DNA of 64,000 nt, from the NCBI GenBank assembly GCA_964575255.1, contig CAZNPZ010000010.1:1-64000 (forward strand), written 5' to 3'. The position numbers and the translations under genes were made by a program. Origin of the DNA: JAEZHK01 sp964575255. Lineage in GTDB: Bacteria > Bacillota > Clostridia > Christensenellales > Aristaeellaceae. Under the pieces are notes generated by a model. It saw nothing but the letters and a program-made list of their open reading frames with translations, was not told the origin of the DNA and made no database searches. Below are positions 35,448 to 44,295 of this stretch, in pieces (position 1 is the stretch's first letter; each line of letters opens with the position of its first letter).

Positions 35448-36107
35448 ATGGAACGCGATCAGGACAAGTTCTTTGAAGACGAGCGCAAACCGCAAAAGCA
35501 GGGGGAACAACGCCCGGAGCCGCAGGGTGACGGCGCTCCGTATGAGAACGACGACGACCACACGTATCTGATGAACCTTCTGGATTTCCTGCAGGACGCC
35601 ATCGAGGGCGGGAGTTCCATGCCGCTGACTTCCAAAAAGCTGGTGGACGCGACGATGTGCCTTGACATCATCAAGGACATCCGCGGCAACCTGCCGCTGG
35701 CAATCCAGTATGCCGAACAGGTGATGCGCGACAGGGAGCGCATCCTGGCGACCGCGGAGCGTACGGCGGCCAGCAAGATCCAGTCCGCGGACGTCCGCGC
35801 CAACGCCGCGCTGGACGACGCCGCCGCCCGCTCGCAGGAGATCCTGGAGCAGGCGGAGAGCCACGCCGACAAAATCGTCAAGGACGCCGAGATTCGCGCC
35901 CGCGCGATGATCGACCAGCATCAGGTGACGGCCACCGCGCAGAATGAGGCGCGCGAGATCGTCAACGACGCCCGCGCCGAGGCCAACGAACGCCGCCTTG
36001 CGGCCAGCGCCTACAGCGAGGAACTGATGATCAACGTGGAGAAGGAATTGCAGCGCGCCTGCGACATGATCCGCCAGCGCAGGCAACAGCTTCTGAATGA
36101 GCAGTAG
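35448..36107 (+). CDS. Coiled-coil protein of the coaD neighbourhood
   Basis: 219 residues. An acidic, disordered N-terminus, then LLDFLQDAIEGGSSMPLTSK, LDIIKDIRGNLP and a long Ala/Arg/Glu helix (about 95-219). Clostridial homologues beside coaD are usually labelled ATPase or DivIVA-like, without a demonstrated activity. The helix suggests a coiled-coil dimer. I chose ATG 35448 because AAAGGGG is about 8 bases upstream; ATG 35439 directly abuts it. Confidence 0.82.
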   Translation: MERDQDKFFEDERKPQKQGEQRPEPQGDGAPYENDDDHTYLMNLLDFLQDAIEGGSSMPLTSKKLVDATMCLDIIKDIRGNLPLAIQYAEQVMRDRERILATAERTAASKIQSADVRANAALDDAAARSQEILEQAESHADKIVKDAEIRARAMIDQHQVTATAQNEAREIVNDARAEANERRLAASAYSEELMINVEKELQRACDMIRQRRQQLLNEQ

Positions 36108-36126
36108 TACCCCGGTATCTATCATC

Positions 36127-36163
36127 AATCCCCCGGCCGCTTTCCTGCGACCGGGGGATTTGT
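36127..36163 (+). terminator. Terminator after the coaD operon
   Basis: AATCCCCCGG pairs with CCGGGGGATT around a 14-base loop, then TTGTTGTT. Convergent with the SH3 protein gene. Confidence 0.8.
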
Positions 36164-36192
36164 TGTTACTTGGAGAACTAAGGGATAGATCA

Positions 36193-36903
36193 TTACGGCG
36201 CGATGTTCGTCACCGCGACATATTTGTTGTACATATACCCGGTCTTGCCCGCGTAGGTCACCTTGCTCCACTTGGAGCCGATCTTCAGGATCACGATGTC
36301 GGCGCCCGCCGGCGCGGATTTCAGTATCGTGCCGGACGAGGAGCCGGTCTTCCGCAGGTTCACAGCCGCGGTGGTCACGCCGTACGCGCCGTTGGTGATA
36401 TATTCCTTGTACACATAGCCGGTATCGAGGCTGGGCACCAGCTGCACCTCATACCAGTTGCCATACTTCCCCAGAACCGCCAGCGCGTTCGCCGGGGTCA
36501 GGTAGCGGTCTACGTCGTAGGAAGTGCCGGGGCCGGTGCGCAGGCACACTTTGCTGGTGGCGTATTTCGTCTTGATGCGCGCCATCGCGCCCCAGTCGGA
36601 GAGCGTGGTCACGTTCACCATCTGGACAATATAGCGGTTGTACACGTAGCCGGTCAGCCCTGTCTTGACGACGCGGATGTTGTCCCAGGATTTCCCCGCC
36701 GACAGAATGATCACGCGGTCCCCGTGGAAAGCCCAACCGCGAATGGCCTTCGCGGTGCTGGGGCCGGAGCGCACGTTGACCGAACCGTTCCCAGAGGGCA
36801 TTCGGATGACACCCATCTTGACGGCGGCGGTTGCGGCACTGGATAGCGCCAGCAAAAGAACAAGCGACAGGGCAAGGACGCGAGGCGCGGTTTGGTGTTT
36901 CAT
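36193..36903 (-). CDS. Secreted protein with three bacterial SH3 domains
   Basis: 236 residues: signal peptide (VLALSLVLLLALSSAATAA) and three SH3b repeats. Each has the NVRSGPST/CLRTGPGT/NLRKTGSS signature and ends with a GYVYN-YI, GYVYKEYI or GYMYNKYV element. Such domains bind peptidoglycan or peptides. No catalytic domain is attached, so it may be a wall-binding or adhesion protein. I prefer ATG 36903 (GGGAGG 8 bases upstream) over 36909. Confidence 0.88.
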   Translation of the reverse strand: MKHQTAPRVLALSLVLLLALSSAATAAVKMGVIRMPSGNGSVNVRSGPSTAKAIRGWAFHGDRVIILSAGKSWDNIRVVKTGLTGYVYNRYIVQMVNVTTLSDWGAMARIKTKYATSKVCLRTGPGTSYDVDRYLTPANALAVLGKYGNWYEVQLVPSLDTGYVYKEYITNGAYGVTTAAVNLRKTGSSSGTILKSAPAGADIVILKIGSKWSKVTYAGKTGYMYNKYVAVTNIAP

Positions 36904-36996
36904 TCTCATTTCCTCCCAATTTGGGCGCTGCGGTTATTGGATGCTGAGAGATCGGGAAATGTTCCAGCTTTGCCATATTTTCTTTTTTAGCGCGAT

Positions 36997-37025
36997 TTGA
37001 CAAGCGCAACAGGGAATGCTATGAT
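36997..37025 (+). promoter_or_regulatory. Promoter of the GT2-GtrA gene
   Basis: TTGACA (36997-37002), 17 bases, TATGAT (37020-37025), 35 bases before the start. Confidence 0.75.
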
Positions 37026-37059
37026 ACGTGGGGATTTTTGTTGGGAGCGTGGGCATGGG

Positions 37060-38100
37060 ATGAATACGACCACGGCGGTGTTGATTCCCGCATACAAACC
37101 AAACGAGCGGATGATCACACTGATCGGGGCACTGAAGGAACTGGGGCTTACGCGCCTGATCGTCGTGGACGACGGCAGCGGCGATGAATACGCGCCAATT
37201 TTTGATAAAGCAACCGCCGCGGGCGCGGAGGTGCTTACCCACCCGCTCAACCGCGGCAAAGGCGCTGCGCTGAAAACGGGGCTGAAGCATCTTCTGAAAA
37301 CCGGGCCGTGCCCGGTGGTCACCGCCGACGCGGACGGCCAGCACGCGCCGGAGGACGTACTGCGCATCGCGAAAAAACTTCAGGAAGCGCCGGACGCGCT
37401 GGTGCTGGGCGTCCGCGACAAGTCCAAAATGCCGCCCCGCTCCAAATTTGGAAACACCATGACCTGCTGGACGCTGGGCCTTGTCAGCGGGCTGTGGGTC
37501 GAGGACACGCAGACGGGCCTAAGAGGCCTGCCCGCGTACGTGCTGGACGCGATGTCCAAGCTGGACGGCGACCGCTACGAGTACGAGATGAGCATGCTGC
37601 TGTACGCGCGAAAGGAGCGCATGCGGGTCGAACAGGTGGTCATTGACACCATCTACATCGACAACAACCGGGGTTCCAGCTTCCACGTGCTTCGGGACAG
37701 CCTGCTCGTCTATGGAACGCTGGTACGCCAGCTGATCGCGTTTCTGGGCTCCTCGGCGGTCGCGGCGGTGATTGACCTCTCGATCTTCACAATCCTGAAC
37801 CTGATTTATCCGGGGCTCCTCATGGTGGCGGTGGTGGCCGCGCGCGCGGTCAGTTCCACGGTCAACTACCTGATCAACCGGAACGTGGTTTTCAAGGCGG
37901 ACGGCGGGATCCGCTCGGTCATCCGGTACTACACGCTGGTGTGCGTGATGGTGATCCTGAGCTACGTAATCATCCGGCTGCTCGGCCTCGTCCACATCCC
38001 GGCGCTGCCCGCGAAGATTCTGGGGGACGCGATGCTGCTCGCGTTCAACTACCACGTCCAGCGGCGTCTTGTATTCCTCAACAAGAAGAAGCGATCATAA
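37060..38100 (+). CDS. GT2 glycosyltransferase fused to a GtrA membrane domain
   Basis: 346 residues. Residues 1-210 are a family 2 glycosyltransferase (VLIPAYKPNERM, LIVVDDGSGDEY, NRGKGAALKTGLKH, TADADGQHAPED, DTQTGLRGL), like polyprenyl-phosphate sugar synthases. From about 225 four GtrA-type segments follow (FLGSSAVAAVIDLSIFTIL ... NYLINRNVVFKADGG). GtrA flips lipid-linked sugars, so this fusion probably both makes and translocates one. Single gene with its own promoter. Confidence 0.9.
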   Translation: MNTTTAVLIPAYKPNERMITLIGALKELGLTRLIVVDDGSGDEYAPIFDKATAAGAEVLTHPLNRGKGAALKTGLKHLLKTGPCPVVTADADGQHAPEDVLRIAKKLQEAPDALVLGVRDKSKMPPRSKFGNTMTCWTLGLVSGLWVEDTQTGLRGLPAYVLDAMSKLDGDRYEYEMSMLLYARKERMRVEQVVIDTIYIDNNRGSSFHVLRDSLLVYGTLVRQLIAFLGSSAVAAVIDLSIFTILNLIYPGLLMVAVVAARAVSSTVNYLINRNVVFKADGGIRSVIRYYTLVCVMVILSYVIIRLLGLVHIPALPAKILGDAMLLAFNYHVQRRLVFLNKKKRS

Positions 38101-38355
38101 CAATACGGGATGCATCTTGGACTCATACTTCAATGGACTCCGTTCTGCTTCACTCGTATCCGGCGACATGCGCGCCGACTTCAGTAGCTTCCGTTCTGCT
38201 TCATTCTTTCCGGCGCCGCCAGAAACGCGTTTGGCCCACCAGTTGCGAACACTGGTGGGCCAAACATTACCTTCAGTCAGCGGGCCGCCCGAAATCCGTC
38301 AGGATTTCAGGCCCGCGCAGTAACCCCTCGCAATGAAAATCTGCGAAGCAGCGTT
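38101..38355. repeat. Structured intergenic region with an internal direct repeat
   Basis: Contains an imperfect direct repeat (TCCGTTCTGCTTCA at about 38137 and 38188, each followed by TCCGGCG). A perfect 15-bp hairpin, GTTTGGCCCACCAGT (38229-38243) with 38251-38265, follows, then a second hairpin around GAAATCC/GGATTTC (about 38280-38317). No T runs and no credible gene. It separates convergent genes, so part may be a terminator. Confidence 0.65.
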
Positions 38356-41300
38356 TTATTGCTCAAAACTGCATTTCCACGCCGCGACGCCAGTGCCGGG
38401 GAACGCGTCCGAGAGGCGGCGATTGAGCGCGTCCAGCGTCACGCCTTCCTTCATCACGACCTGCAGGTAGCCGCCGCCGCCCGCGCCGCAGATCATGCGC
38501 CCATCCAGAAGATCGTCGATGGCGACGAAGATCAGGTCGATACAGGTGTTGGTGCCGCCCGCGTCCAGCCGCTTCGAGAGCTCCCAGTGCGCGCTGAGCA
38601 TCCGCGAAAAGCTGTCAATGTCGCCCGCCTCCAGCGAGCGCGCCATGTCGCGCGCGAGGCCCTGAATCTCCTTCAGGATCATGACCGCCTCCGGTTCCCC
38701 GGCGATGTAGCGGCCCATGACCTCCCGGAGAAGGCCGCGCGCGAGGCGGCGCTGGCCGGTATAGATCAGGCAGAACCGTTCTTCCAGCCTCTCCAGCGTT
38801 TCGGGCGGGATCTCAAGCTGACGGGCGGAGACTTCCTGCCACGCGCCGGGCGCGCTGGTCAAGAGCTTGATCCCAGGGATCATGCCGCCCGCCTGATCCT
38901 GCCAGCCGCCGCCGGTCGACATCAGCTGCTCCGCGCAGAGAACGCGGCCGATCTTATCAAGAAGCGGCATTTCGATCCCGAAGAAGTCGCAGATGGCCGT
39001 CACGCACGCACCGGCCAGGATGCTGCTGGTACCCAGACCCGACCCGCGCGGAATACCCCTGACCTGCGTGGACAGCTTGAACCCGCCGCCGAGCCGGTCG
39101 AGAATCTCGTTCAGCGGCGCTTCGGCGCGCGGCGGCAAAATGCCTGAGGCCACCAGCGTCGCCTTGTGCAGCGCGAACGAATCAAACGGGTTGGAACAGT
39201 CCAGCGCTTCGCGGATGTCGGTGAACTCGCCGTACGCGCCGGAGTCGCCGCTTGCGAATACCAGCATCTTTTCGGGAATGCGCTCGATCCTGGCCTCCAC
39301 CGGCATCTTCCCGCCGACGCGGATCGCGGCGTTCAAAACCGTGCCGCCGTTTTCGTTGCAGTAGGGCGGCGTGTCCGACCAGCCGCCGCCGAAGTTGACG
39401 CGAAGCGGCAGCCGCGCGATGGACTTTTCCTTTTTGATGGAAACCCCGGTGTCAAACCGGAGATGCTTCACGCTCTCGGAATAAATCGCCTCCCGGATCA
39501 GCCGGAATGCCTCGCCCTCATAGAGCGCCTTCCGGGACGGCACGAGCCGGGACAGGTAATAGTGCATCCGCACCGCGTCGGACGGCATGCCGTCCGCTTC
39601 GGCAGTCAGCGCCTCCGCCTTCTTCTGAAGGCGCGCAATCTGTTTCTCGGTTGGCTCGCGCCCGGCAAACACACTCGAAGCTTCGGCGGCGGGGCGGCGG
39701 GACTCGATCATCGCCATGAATTTTTCAAAGCGCACGCGCTCATCCAGTTCGTCCTGCCAGTCCAGGATCGCCTGCCCATCCGCCTGTTCAAAGCCGTCAC
39801 GCAGGCTGATCCGCTCGCCCTCCGGCAACGAGGACGTAAGTTTCAAATCATGAACCGGCCTCAATTCCGCGGTCAGGCGGGGCTTGGCGACGAGCTCCAG
39901 CGCGGCGCGCGCCGCGTCGATCGCGGTATCCCGAACCGGAAACAGCTTCGCCGTCCATAATGTGCGCTCTTGCCCGTCCCAAACCGCCTCCGGCGGAAGA
40001 CAGGCCGCCGTAAGGAACCGCGAAATGGGTCTCCCCAGAAACACCGCGTCCTTCGGGTTGTCTGAGACGCCGTAGAGCCGGGCCGAAAAGCGCCCGTCCC
40101 GGAGCTTCACCACATGCAGCGCGGTGAAATCGGGCACGCGTTCTCCGGAAAGCGTCGCGCAGGAGACCACCGCGCCCCGCCCAATGACCGTTTCCGGGCC
40201 GATCAGGCTGTCCTCGATATAACTGCCCGTGCCAATCCGCGCGGACGGGTGGATGGAACTGCCGGAGGCCGCGAAGTCGCCGCCCTCCCGGTTCGTGCCC
40301 ACCATGCGCCGCCAACCAAGCGCTTTGTAGGCTTCCGCCTCTTCCACCATGAAGTGCGCAAGCTCGACCGTGGTGCCGAAGTGGATGAACGCGGCGGGCG
40401 ACAGGTGCATCAGGTTCAGGCGGTAGCGGTGCAGAAGCGGCCACAGTTTTTCGCGCATCGCGCGGAGTTCCGGCGTAAAGTCGCCCTCCGGCTTCTCCCG
40501 GTGGTACTGTTCCAGCGTCGCCTCGGCGGCCAGCGGGTATAGAAAGTCCGCGTAGAAGCTGAGCCGCGCCCTGGGCGACAGGCAGGCGGCGAGCTTTACG
40601 GGATCAATCTCGCCGTCCGTCTCGATGAGCGTCAGAAGGTCGCGGCACAGTTCGCTGTCCATCAAGACCGCGCCGGTGTCCAGCGCGACGCGCCCCCGGT
40701 CGTCCACCGCGCCCGCGGCGCGAAGCTCTTCTTCCGGCAGCTTGTGCAGAAACCGCGCGACATCGCCGTTTTCGTCCGCGAGGAACACGCCGTGCTGCAC
40801 GCCGTGCGCGAGGCTCTCGCGGGTGGAAAGCGCCGCCGCGCCCGCGAAGTGAAAATCGATCTGCAGCGGGTTGAATAAAAGCAGCACGTCGCCGGAAGCC
40901 ACCAGCACGCCGTCCTTCATGCGACCGGGCACGGCGCTCATGCCGATGATGAACTCATCAAACAGCGTGGAACGGCGGCCTGAAGGCAGCATCCGCGGCA
41001 CCGGCGAAAACAGTTTGCCGCAGGCGGAGTATTGCGGCGCGCGGCGGCTGTCGCCGCCGGAATGGATGATCAGCGCCCGGCGGCCTTTCAAGGGATCCCG
41101 TCCCTCTCGTTCGCGGATCAGGTGCAGCGCCGCGATCGTCGCGCCGCCGGAGCCGATGCGTGCGCCGTCCGGATCGGGCAGCACCATGTACTTCGTGTCT
41201 TTGGGCAGCATGCCCCGCTCCAGCCGGTAGTCGATCTGGCGGCGATAGGATGCGGCCTGCGCCTCGTTGGACGCCGTCAGGATCACATAGTCCCAACCGG

Positions 41301-41391
41301 GCAGGTTTCCCGCACCGTCCAGCGACTGGCGATAATAGCCGTATGCGTCCTGGTAGGACTGTTCGAGAAACATCTGGTGCAGGTCGTTCAT
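38356..41391 (-). CDS. Bifunctional fucokinase / L-fucose-1-P guanylyltransferase (Fkp-like)
   Basis: 1011 residues. Phosphorylates L-fucose and makes GDP-fucose (salvage route). The N-terminal half is the guanylyltransferase: ARIGSGGATIAAL, LIIHSGGDSRRAPQYSACGK and VASGDVLLLFNP, then left-handed beta-helix-like segments (about 390-440). The C-terminal half is a GHMP kinase: LPLRVNFGGGWSDTPPY (about 660) and PRGSGLGTSSILAGA (about 780). The length is like Bacteroides Fkp. The gene overlaps the PHP gene by four bases. I see no fucose isomerase nearby. Confidence 0.9.
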   Translation of the reverse strand: MNDLHQMFLEQSYQDAYGYYRQSLDGAGNLPGWDYVILTASNEAQAASYRRQIDYRLERGMLPKDTKYMVLPDPDGARIGSGGATIAALHLIREREGRDPLKGRRALIIHSGGDSRRAPQYSACGKLFSPVPRMLPSGRRSTLFDEFIIGMSAVPGRMKDGVLVASGDVLLLFNPLQIDFHFAGAAALSTRESLAHGVQHGVFLADENGDVARFLHKLPEEELRAAGAVDDRGRVALDTGAVLMDSELCRDLLTLIETDGEIDPVKLAACLSPRARLSFYADFLYPLAAEATLEQYHREKPEGDFTPELRAMREKLWPLLHRYRLNLMHLSPAAFIHFGTTVELAHFMVEEAEAYKALGWRRMVGTNREGGDFAASGSSIHPSARIGTGSYIEDSLIGPETVIGRGAVVSCATLSGERVPDFTALHVVKLRDGRFSARLYGVSDNPKDAVFLGRPISRFLTAACLPPEAVWDGQERTLWTAKLFPVRDTAIDAARAALELVAKPRLTAELRPVHDLKLTSSLPEGERISLRDGFEQADGQAILDWQDELDERVRFEKFMAMIESRRPAAEASSVFAGREPTEKQIARLQKKAEALTAEADGMPSDAVRMHYYLSRLVPSRKALYEGEAFRLIREAIYSESVKHLRFDTGVSIKKEKSIARLPLRVNFGGGWSDTPPYCNENGGTVLNAAIRVGGKMPVEARIERIPEKMLVFASGDSGAYGEFTDIREALDCSNPFDSFALHKATLVASGILPPRAEAPLNEILDRLGGGFKLSTQVRGIPRGSGLGTSSILAGACVTAICDFFGIEMPLLDKIGRVLCAEQLMSTGGGWQDQAGGMIPGIKLLTSAPGAWQEVSARQLEIPPETLERLEERFCLIYTGQRRLARGLLREVMGRYIAGEPEAVMILKEIQGLARDMARSLEAGDIDSFSRMLSAHWELSKRLDAGGTNTCIDLIFVAIDDLLDGRMICGAGGGGYLQVVMKEGVTLDALNRRLSDAFPGTGVAAWKCSFEQ

Positions 41392-42212
41392 GTCACAAGT
41401 CCTTTCAACCTCATTGCCTCAATGGGCACATCCATCTGTCCCACGCGGGAGTGTCCAAAGCTGCCATGGCAGTCCGACCCGGCCGTGACGATCAAATCCC
41501 GATCGAGGCACAGGGCGAGTAGCGCTTTTGTAAGCTCCGGCGCGTGCAGCGGGTAGTAGCACTCGACGCCGTCCAAGCCACGGTCAAGGAGCGCATGGAG
41601 ATTCTGGAAAAAGGCGTCCTCGTCCGGATGCGGCACGGTCGCCCACGGGTGCGCCAGCACCGCACGGCCTCCGGCCTTATGAACCAGGCGGATCGTCTCC
41701 TCCATCGCCGGGAAGCCCGCTTCCTCGTAGGTCACGCCGTACTGCCGGTAGAGCGCGAGCCCGTCCCGGATCGCCTGCGTCACACCGCGCCGGTAGAGGT
41801 ACTCCAACCCCTTCCAACCGCCAAGCGAAGCGTCGCGCTCATAGGCGTCATAGTCCGCGAGCGAGAGTCCGGGGTATTCCTCCGCCATCCTTCTTACCAG
41901 CTCGACGCTCATGTCGTCCAGCTTTTTCCGGTTGTCCGCGAGCAGCGCGGAAAAATCAAGATCGGAAAAATCCGCGCCGTAGGCCAGAATGTGATGGAAT
42001 CGGCCGTCCGCGATGCACTCGGTCTCCACGCCGCGAAGAAACCTTATCCCCGCCGCGCGGGCAAGGGGTTCGGTCTCAAGGCTTCCGGCGGTCAGTTCAT
42101 GGTCGGTTACTGCGATCAGGCCCACGCCGTACATGACCGCTTCGCGCACGATTTCAACGGGCGTCAGCGCGCTGTCGGAGTGGGTCGAATGGATGTGCAG
42201 GTCTGCGTACAT
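41388..42212 (-). CDS. PHP-domain phosphoesterase
   Basis: 274 residues of the PHP family: MYADLHIHSTHSDS (metal-binding His and Asp), VTDHELTAGS, GVETECI, AVLAHPWATV and AGSDCHG are the metal ligands. Such enzymes cleave nucleoside or sugar phosphates, e.g. 3',5'-bisphosphates. ATG 42212 has GGAAAG 6 bases upstream; a TTG at 42233 is possible. Overlap with the fucokinase fusion suggests co-expression, but a link to fucose is only inferred. Confidence 0.87.
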   Translation of the reverse strand: MYADLHIHSTHSDSALTPVEIVREAVMYGVGLIAVTDHELTAGSLETEPLARAAGIRFLRGVETECIADGRFHHILAYGADFSDLDFSALLADNRKKLDDMSVELVRRMAEEYPGLSLADYDAYERDASLGGWKGLEYLYRRGVTQAIRDGLALYRQYGVTYEEAGFPAMEETIRLVHKAGGRAVLAHPWATVPHPDEDAFFQNLHALLDRGLDGVECYYPLHAPELTKALLALCLDRDLIVTAGSDCHGSFGHSRVGQMDVPIEAMRLKGLVT

Positions 42213-42289
42213 GCGATACTTTCCAATCTTCAATACTCAACCTGTTGGTTGGAATGGGTGCTCCATATTCTCAGAGATGAACGTACTCA

Positions 42290-42566
42290 TCCTTTGTAAT
42301 CCCGGAGAGGGTCGATAGGGCGTGAGCCCTTTCCACATTCAGGAATTCCATCGTTCCACGCTCTTGGGGGCATCGGGGGCAGAAGCCCCCGATTTCGCGG
42401 GAAGACGCGAAGCGGCTTTCCAGCGGATCAAAGCTGCCGGAGGGCGGCGTGTACGGCCGCAGGCTGCTACCGCTTTAAAGCGCAAGCCCAACCGTGAACG
42501 AAGTGAACAGGGCTTGCGCCGTCCCCAAAGCAAACGAAAGATGCGCAAGCAGATTTCGTTTGCCTG
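42290..42566. repeat. Multi-hairpin intergenic element
   Basis: The 354-base gap between the PHP and araD genes holds consecutive inverted repeats: AGGGCGTGAGCCCT, ATCGGGGGC-AGAA-GCCCCCGAT, TTCGCGGGAAGACGCGAA, GCGCAAGCCC...GGGCTTGCGC with an inner GTGAACGAAGTGAAC, and GCAAACGAAA...TTTCGTTTGC. No open frame is convincing. The sequence differs from the three-copy repeat, but the architecture is alike. Confidence 0.65.
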
Positions 42567-43271
42567 CTAGTGGGCTTCTCCTTGGCCATAATAGGCGTTC
42601 GCGCCGTGCTTGCGGAAGTAGTGCTTGTCCATGACCGACTGCGGCGCGGGCTCGGCATTGACGTTGAGCCGGTACGCGATCGCCGCCATGTGCGCGACCT
42701 CCTCCAGTACCGCCGCGTTCTCGACCGCCTTCATCGGGTTCTTGCCCCACGCGAACGGGCCGTGCTTTCGGACGATCACCGCGGGCGTCGCCAGCGGGTC
42801 TAGGTTCATCCCCTCAAACGTCTCCACGATCACGCGGCCGGTGTTCAGCTCGTAATCATCCTGGATCTCTTCCGGCGTCAGCATGCGGGTCAGCGGCACG
42901 CTGCCGTAGAAGTAGTCGGCGTGGGTGGTGCCCAGGCAGGGCAGGTCACGCTCCGCCTGCGCGAAGGACGTTGCATAGCGGGAGTGGGTGTGCACGATGC
43001 CGCCCAGCCCGCCAAAGCGCCGGTAGAGTTCGAGATGGGTGGGCGTGTCGCTGGACGGGTTCAGGTCGCCCTCGACGCGGTTGCCTTCCAGATCCACCAC
43101 CACCATGTGCTCCGGCTTCATTTCCTCATAGGCGACGCCGCTGGGCTTGATGACCACGAGACCCTTCTCCCGGTCGATCGCGGAGACGTTGCCCCAGGTG
43201 AAGGTGACGAGGCCGTACTTGGGCAGAAGCAGGTTGGCGTCGCACACCAGTTTTTTCAGTTTCGACATCAT
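42567..43271 (-). CDS. L-ribulose-5-phosphate 4-epimerase (AraD/UlaF family)
   Basis: 234 residues, class II aldolase fold. GLVTFTWGNVSAIDREKGL, VVIKPSGVAYEEM, VHTHSRYATSFAQAE (Zn ligands), GTTHADYFYGSVPLTR and RKHGPFAWG identify the epimerase group rather than fuculose aldolase. It makes D-xylulose-5-P from L-ribulose-5-P. ATG 43271 has GGAGGAATT upstream. No araA or araB visible. Minus-strand extended -10 at 43306-43311 (TGCTATAAT). Confidence 0.92.
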   Translation of the reverse strand: MMSKLKKLVCDANLLLPKYGLVTFTWGNVSAIDREKGLVVIKPSGVAYEEMKPEHMVVVDLEGNRVEGDLNPSSDTPTHLELYRRFGGLGGIVHTHSRYATSFAQAERDLPCLGTTHADYFYGSVPLTRMLTPEEIQDDYELNTGRVIVETFEGMNLDPLATPAVIVRKHGPFAWGKNPMKAVENAAVLEEVAHMAAIAYRLNVNAEPAPQSVMDKHYFRKHGANAYYGQGEAH

Positions 43272-43305
43272 ATAGAATTCCTCCTTTGTCCGATCCAATG
43301 CGCTC

Positions 43306-43338
43306 ATTATAGCATATTTTCGGGGAGTATGGTATACT
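43306..43338. promoter_or_regulatory. Divergent extended -10 promoters, araD and histidine kinase
   Basis: Minus strand: TGCTATAAT with TATAAT at 43311-43306, serving the epimerase. Plus strand: TGGTATACT with TATACT at 43333-43338, serving the kinase. The -10 boxes are 21 bases apart and could interfere or share a regulator. Confidence 0.6.
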
Positions 43339-43376
43339 GCTAACGCCGGATTTACAGGCTTCTGGAGGGCGAAAGC

Positions 43377-44240
43377 ATGCGCAGGCGGCACATCGATCTG
43401 AATAAAACGACCGGTTTCGCCATTTTCACCAACGCCTTGCAGATCGTGGCCGCGTTGGCGGTGGCGGTTCTCGCGCTGGTCATGGGCGATCAGGCGTTTT
43501 CGGGGCAACTGGAGCAGGTGGCGCTGTCGGGCATGGCGCTGGTGGTGATCTGGGGCGCGGCGCTGGACATCCGCGACGCCTTCGCCGCACGCAAACTGAG
43601 CCAGCAGAGCGACATGCTGGAGGACGCGTTATCAAGCGTCAACGAACTGAACGGCACGCTGCGCGCGCAGCGGCACGACTTCATGAACCACCTGCAGGTT
43701 GTGTTCGGGCTGATCGATCTGGGCGCGAACGACGACGCACGGGAATACATCGAGCGGGTGTACGGCGACATACAGCGGGTGGGTCAGGCGCTGAAGACGT
43801 CGATCCCGGCGGTCAACGCGCTGCTGGCGGCGAAACTCAACGAGTGCAAGGCCCGGAACATCGAGGCGAAGCTGGAAAGCGCGTCCGCCTGGCGCGGCGT
43901 CCCGGCGGCGGACTGGGAACTCTGCAGGGTGCTAGGCAACCTCATCGACAACGCGCTGGACGCGCTGAAAGCGGTGGGCGCGCCGCGCCTGACCATCAAC
44001 ATCGGCGAAACGCTCCGAGAATACACCTTTTCGGTCGAAAACAACGGCCCCGCCATCCTGGAAGAGATCAGGGAATCCCTGTTCGAGGCGGGCGTCACCA
44101 CCCACGGAGAAGGCCGCGGAATGGGGCTTTCGATTGTCAAGGAGATCATGGAATCCTACGGCGGAAGGATTGATGTTGACTCCAGCGAGGAACTGACCCG
44201 GTTCTCCGGCTGTATCCCGAAGGTGGCTCAAAGCGCCTGA
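43377..44240 (+). CDS. Orphan sensor histidine kinase (Spo0B/citrate-type)
   Basis: 287 residues. Two N-terminal membrane segments, a short helix, then a Spo0B-like phosphoacceptor helix with RAQRHDFMNHLQVVFGLI (His near residue 100). The ATPase has NLIDNALDAL (N box) and GRGMGLSIVKEIMESYGG (G box). No periplasmic sensing domain is present, so input may come from the membrane. No response regulator is adjacent, hence orphan. GGAGGGCG precedes the ATG. Confidence 0.88.
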   Translation: MRRRHIDLNKTTGFAIFTNALQIVAALAVAVLALVMGDQAFSGQLEQVALSGMALVVIWGAALDIRDAFAARKLSQQSDMLEDALSSVNELNGTLRAQRHDFMNHLQVVFGLIDLGANDDAREYIERVYGDIQRVGQALKTSIPAVNALLAAKLNECKARNIEAKLESASAWRGVPAADWELCRVLGNLIDNALDALKAVGAPRLTINIGETLREYTFSVENNGPAILEEIRESLFEAGVTTHGEGRGMGLSIVKEIMESYGGRIDVDSSEELTRFSGCIPKVAQSA

Positions 44241-44278
44241 CGCTTGGATGCTCCAATACCAAAGGCGCAATCGTACGG

Positions 44279-44294
44279 CCCCGCGTAAGCGGGG
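44279..44294. terminator. Small convergent terminator
   Basis: CCCCGC/GCGGGG with a four-base loop between the kinase and the minus-strand membrane gene. Weak, with a T run (TATTTT) only on the plus strand. Confidence 0.5.
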
Positions 44295-44295
44295 T

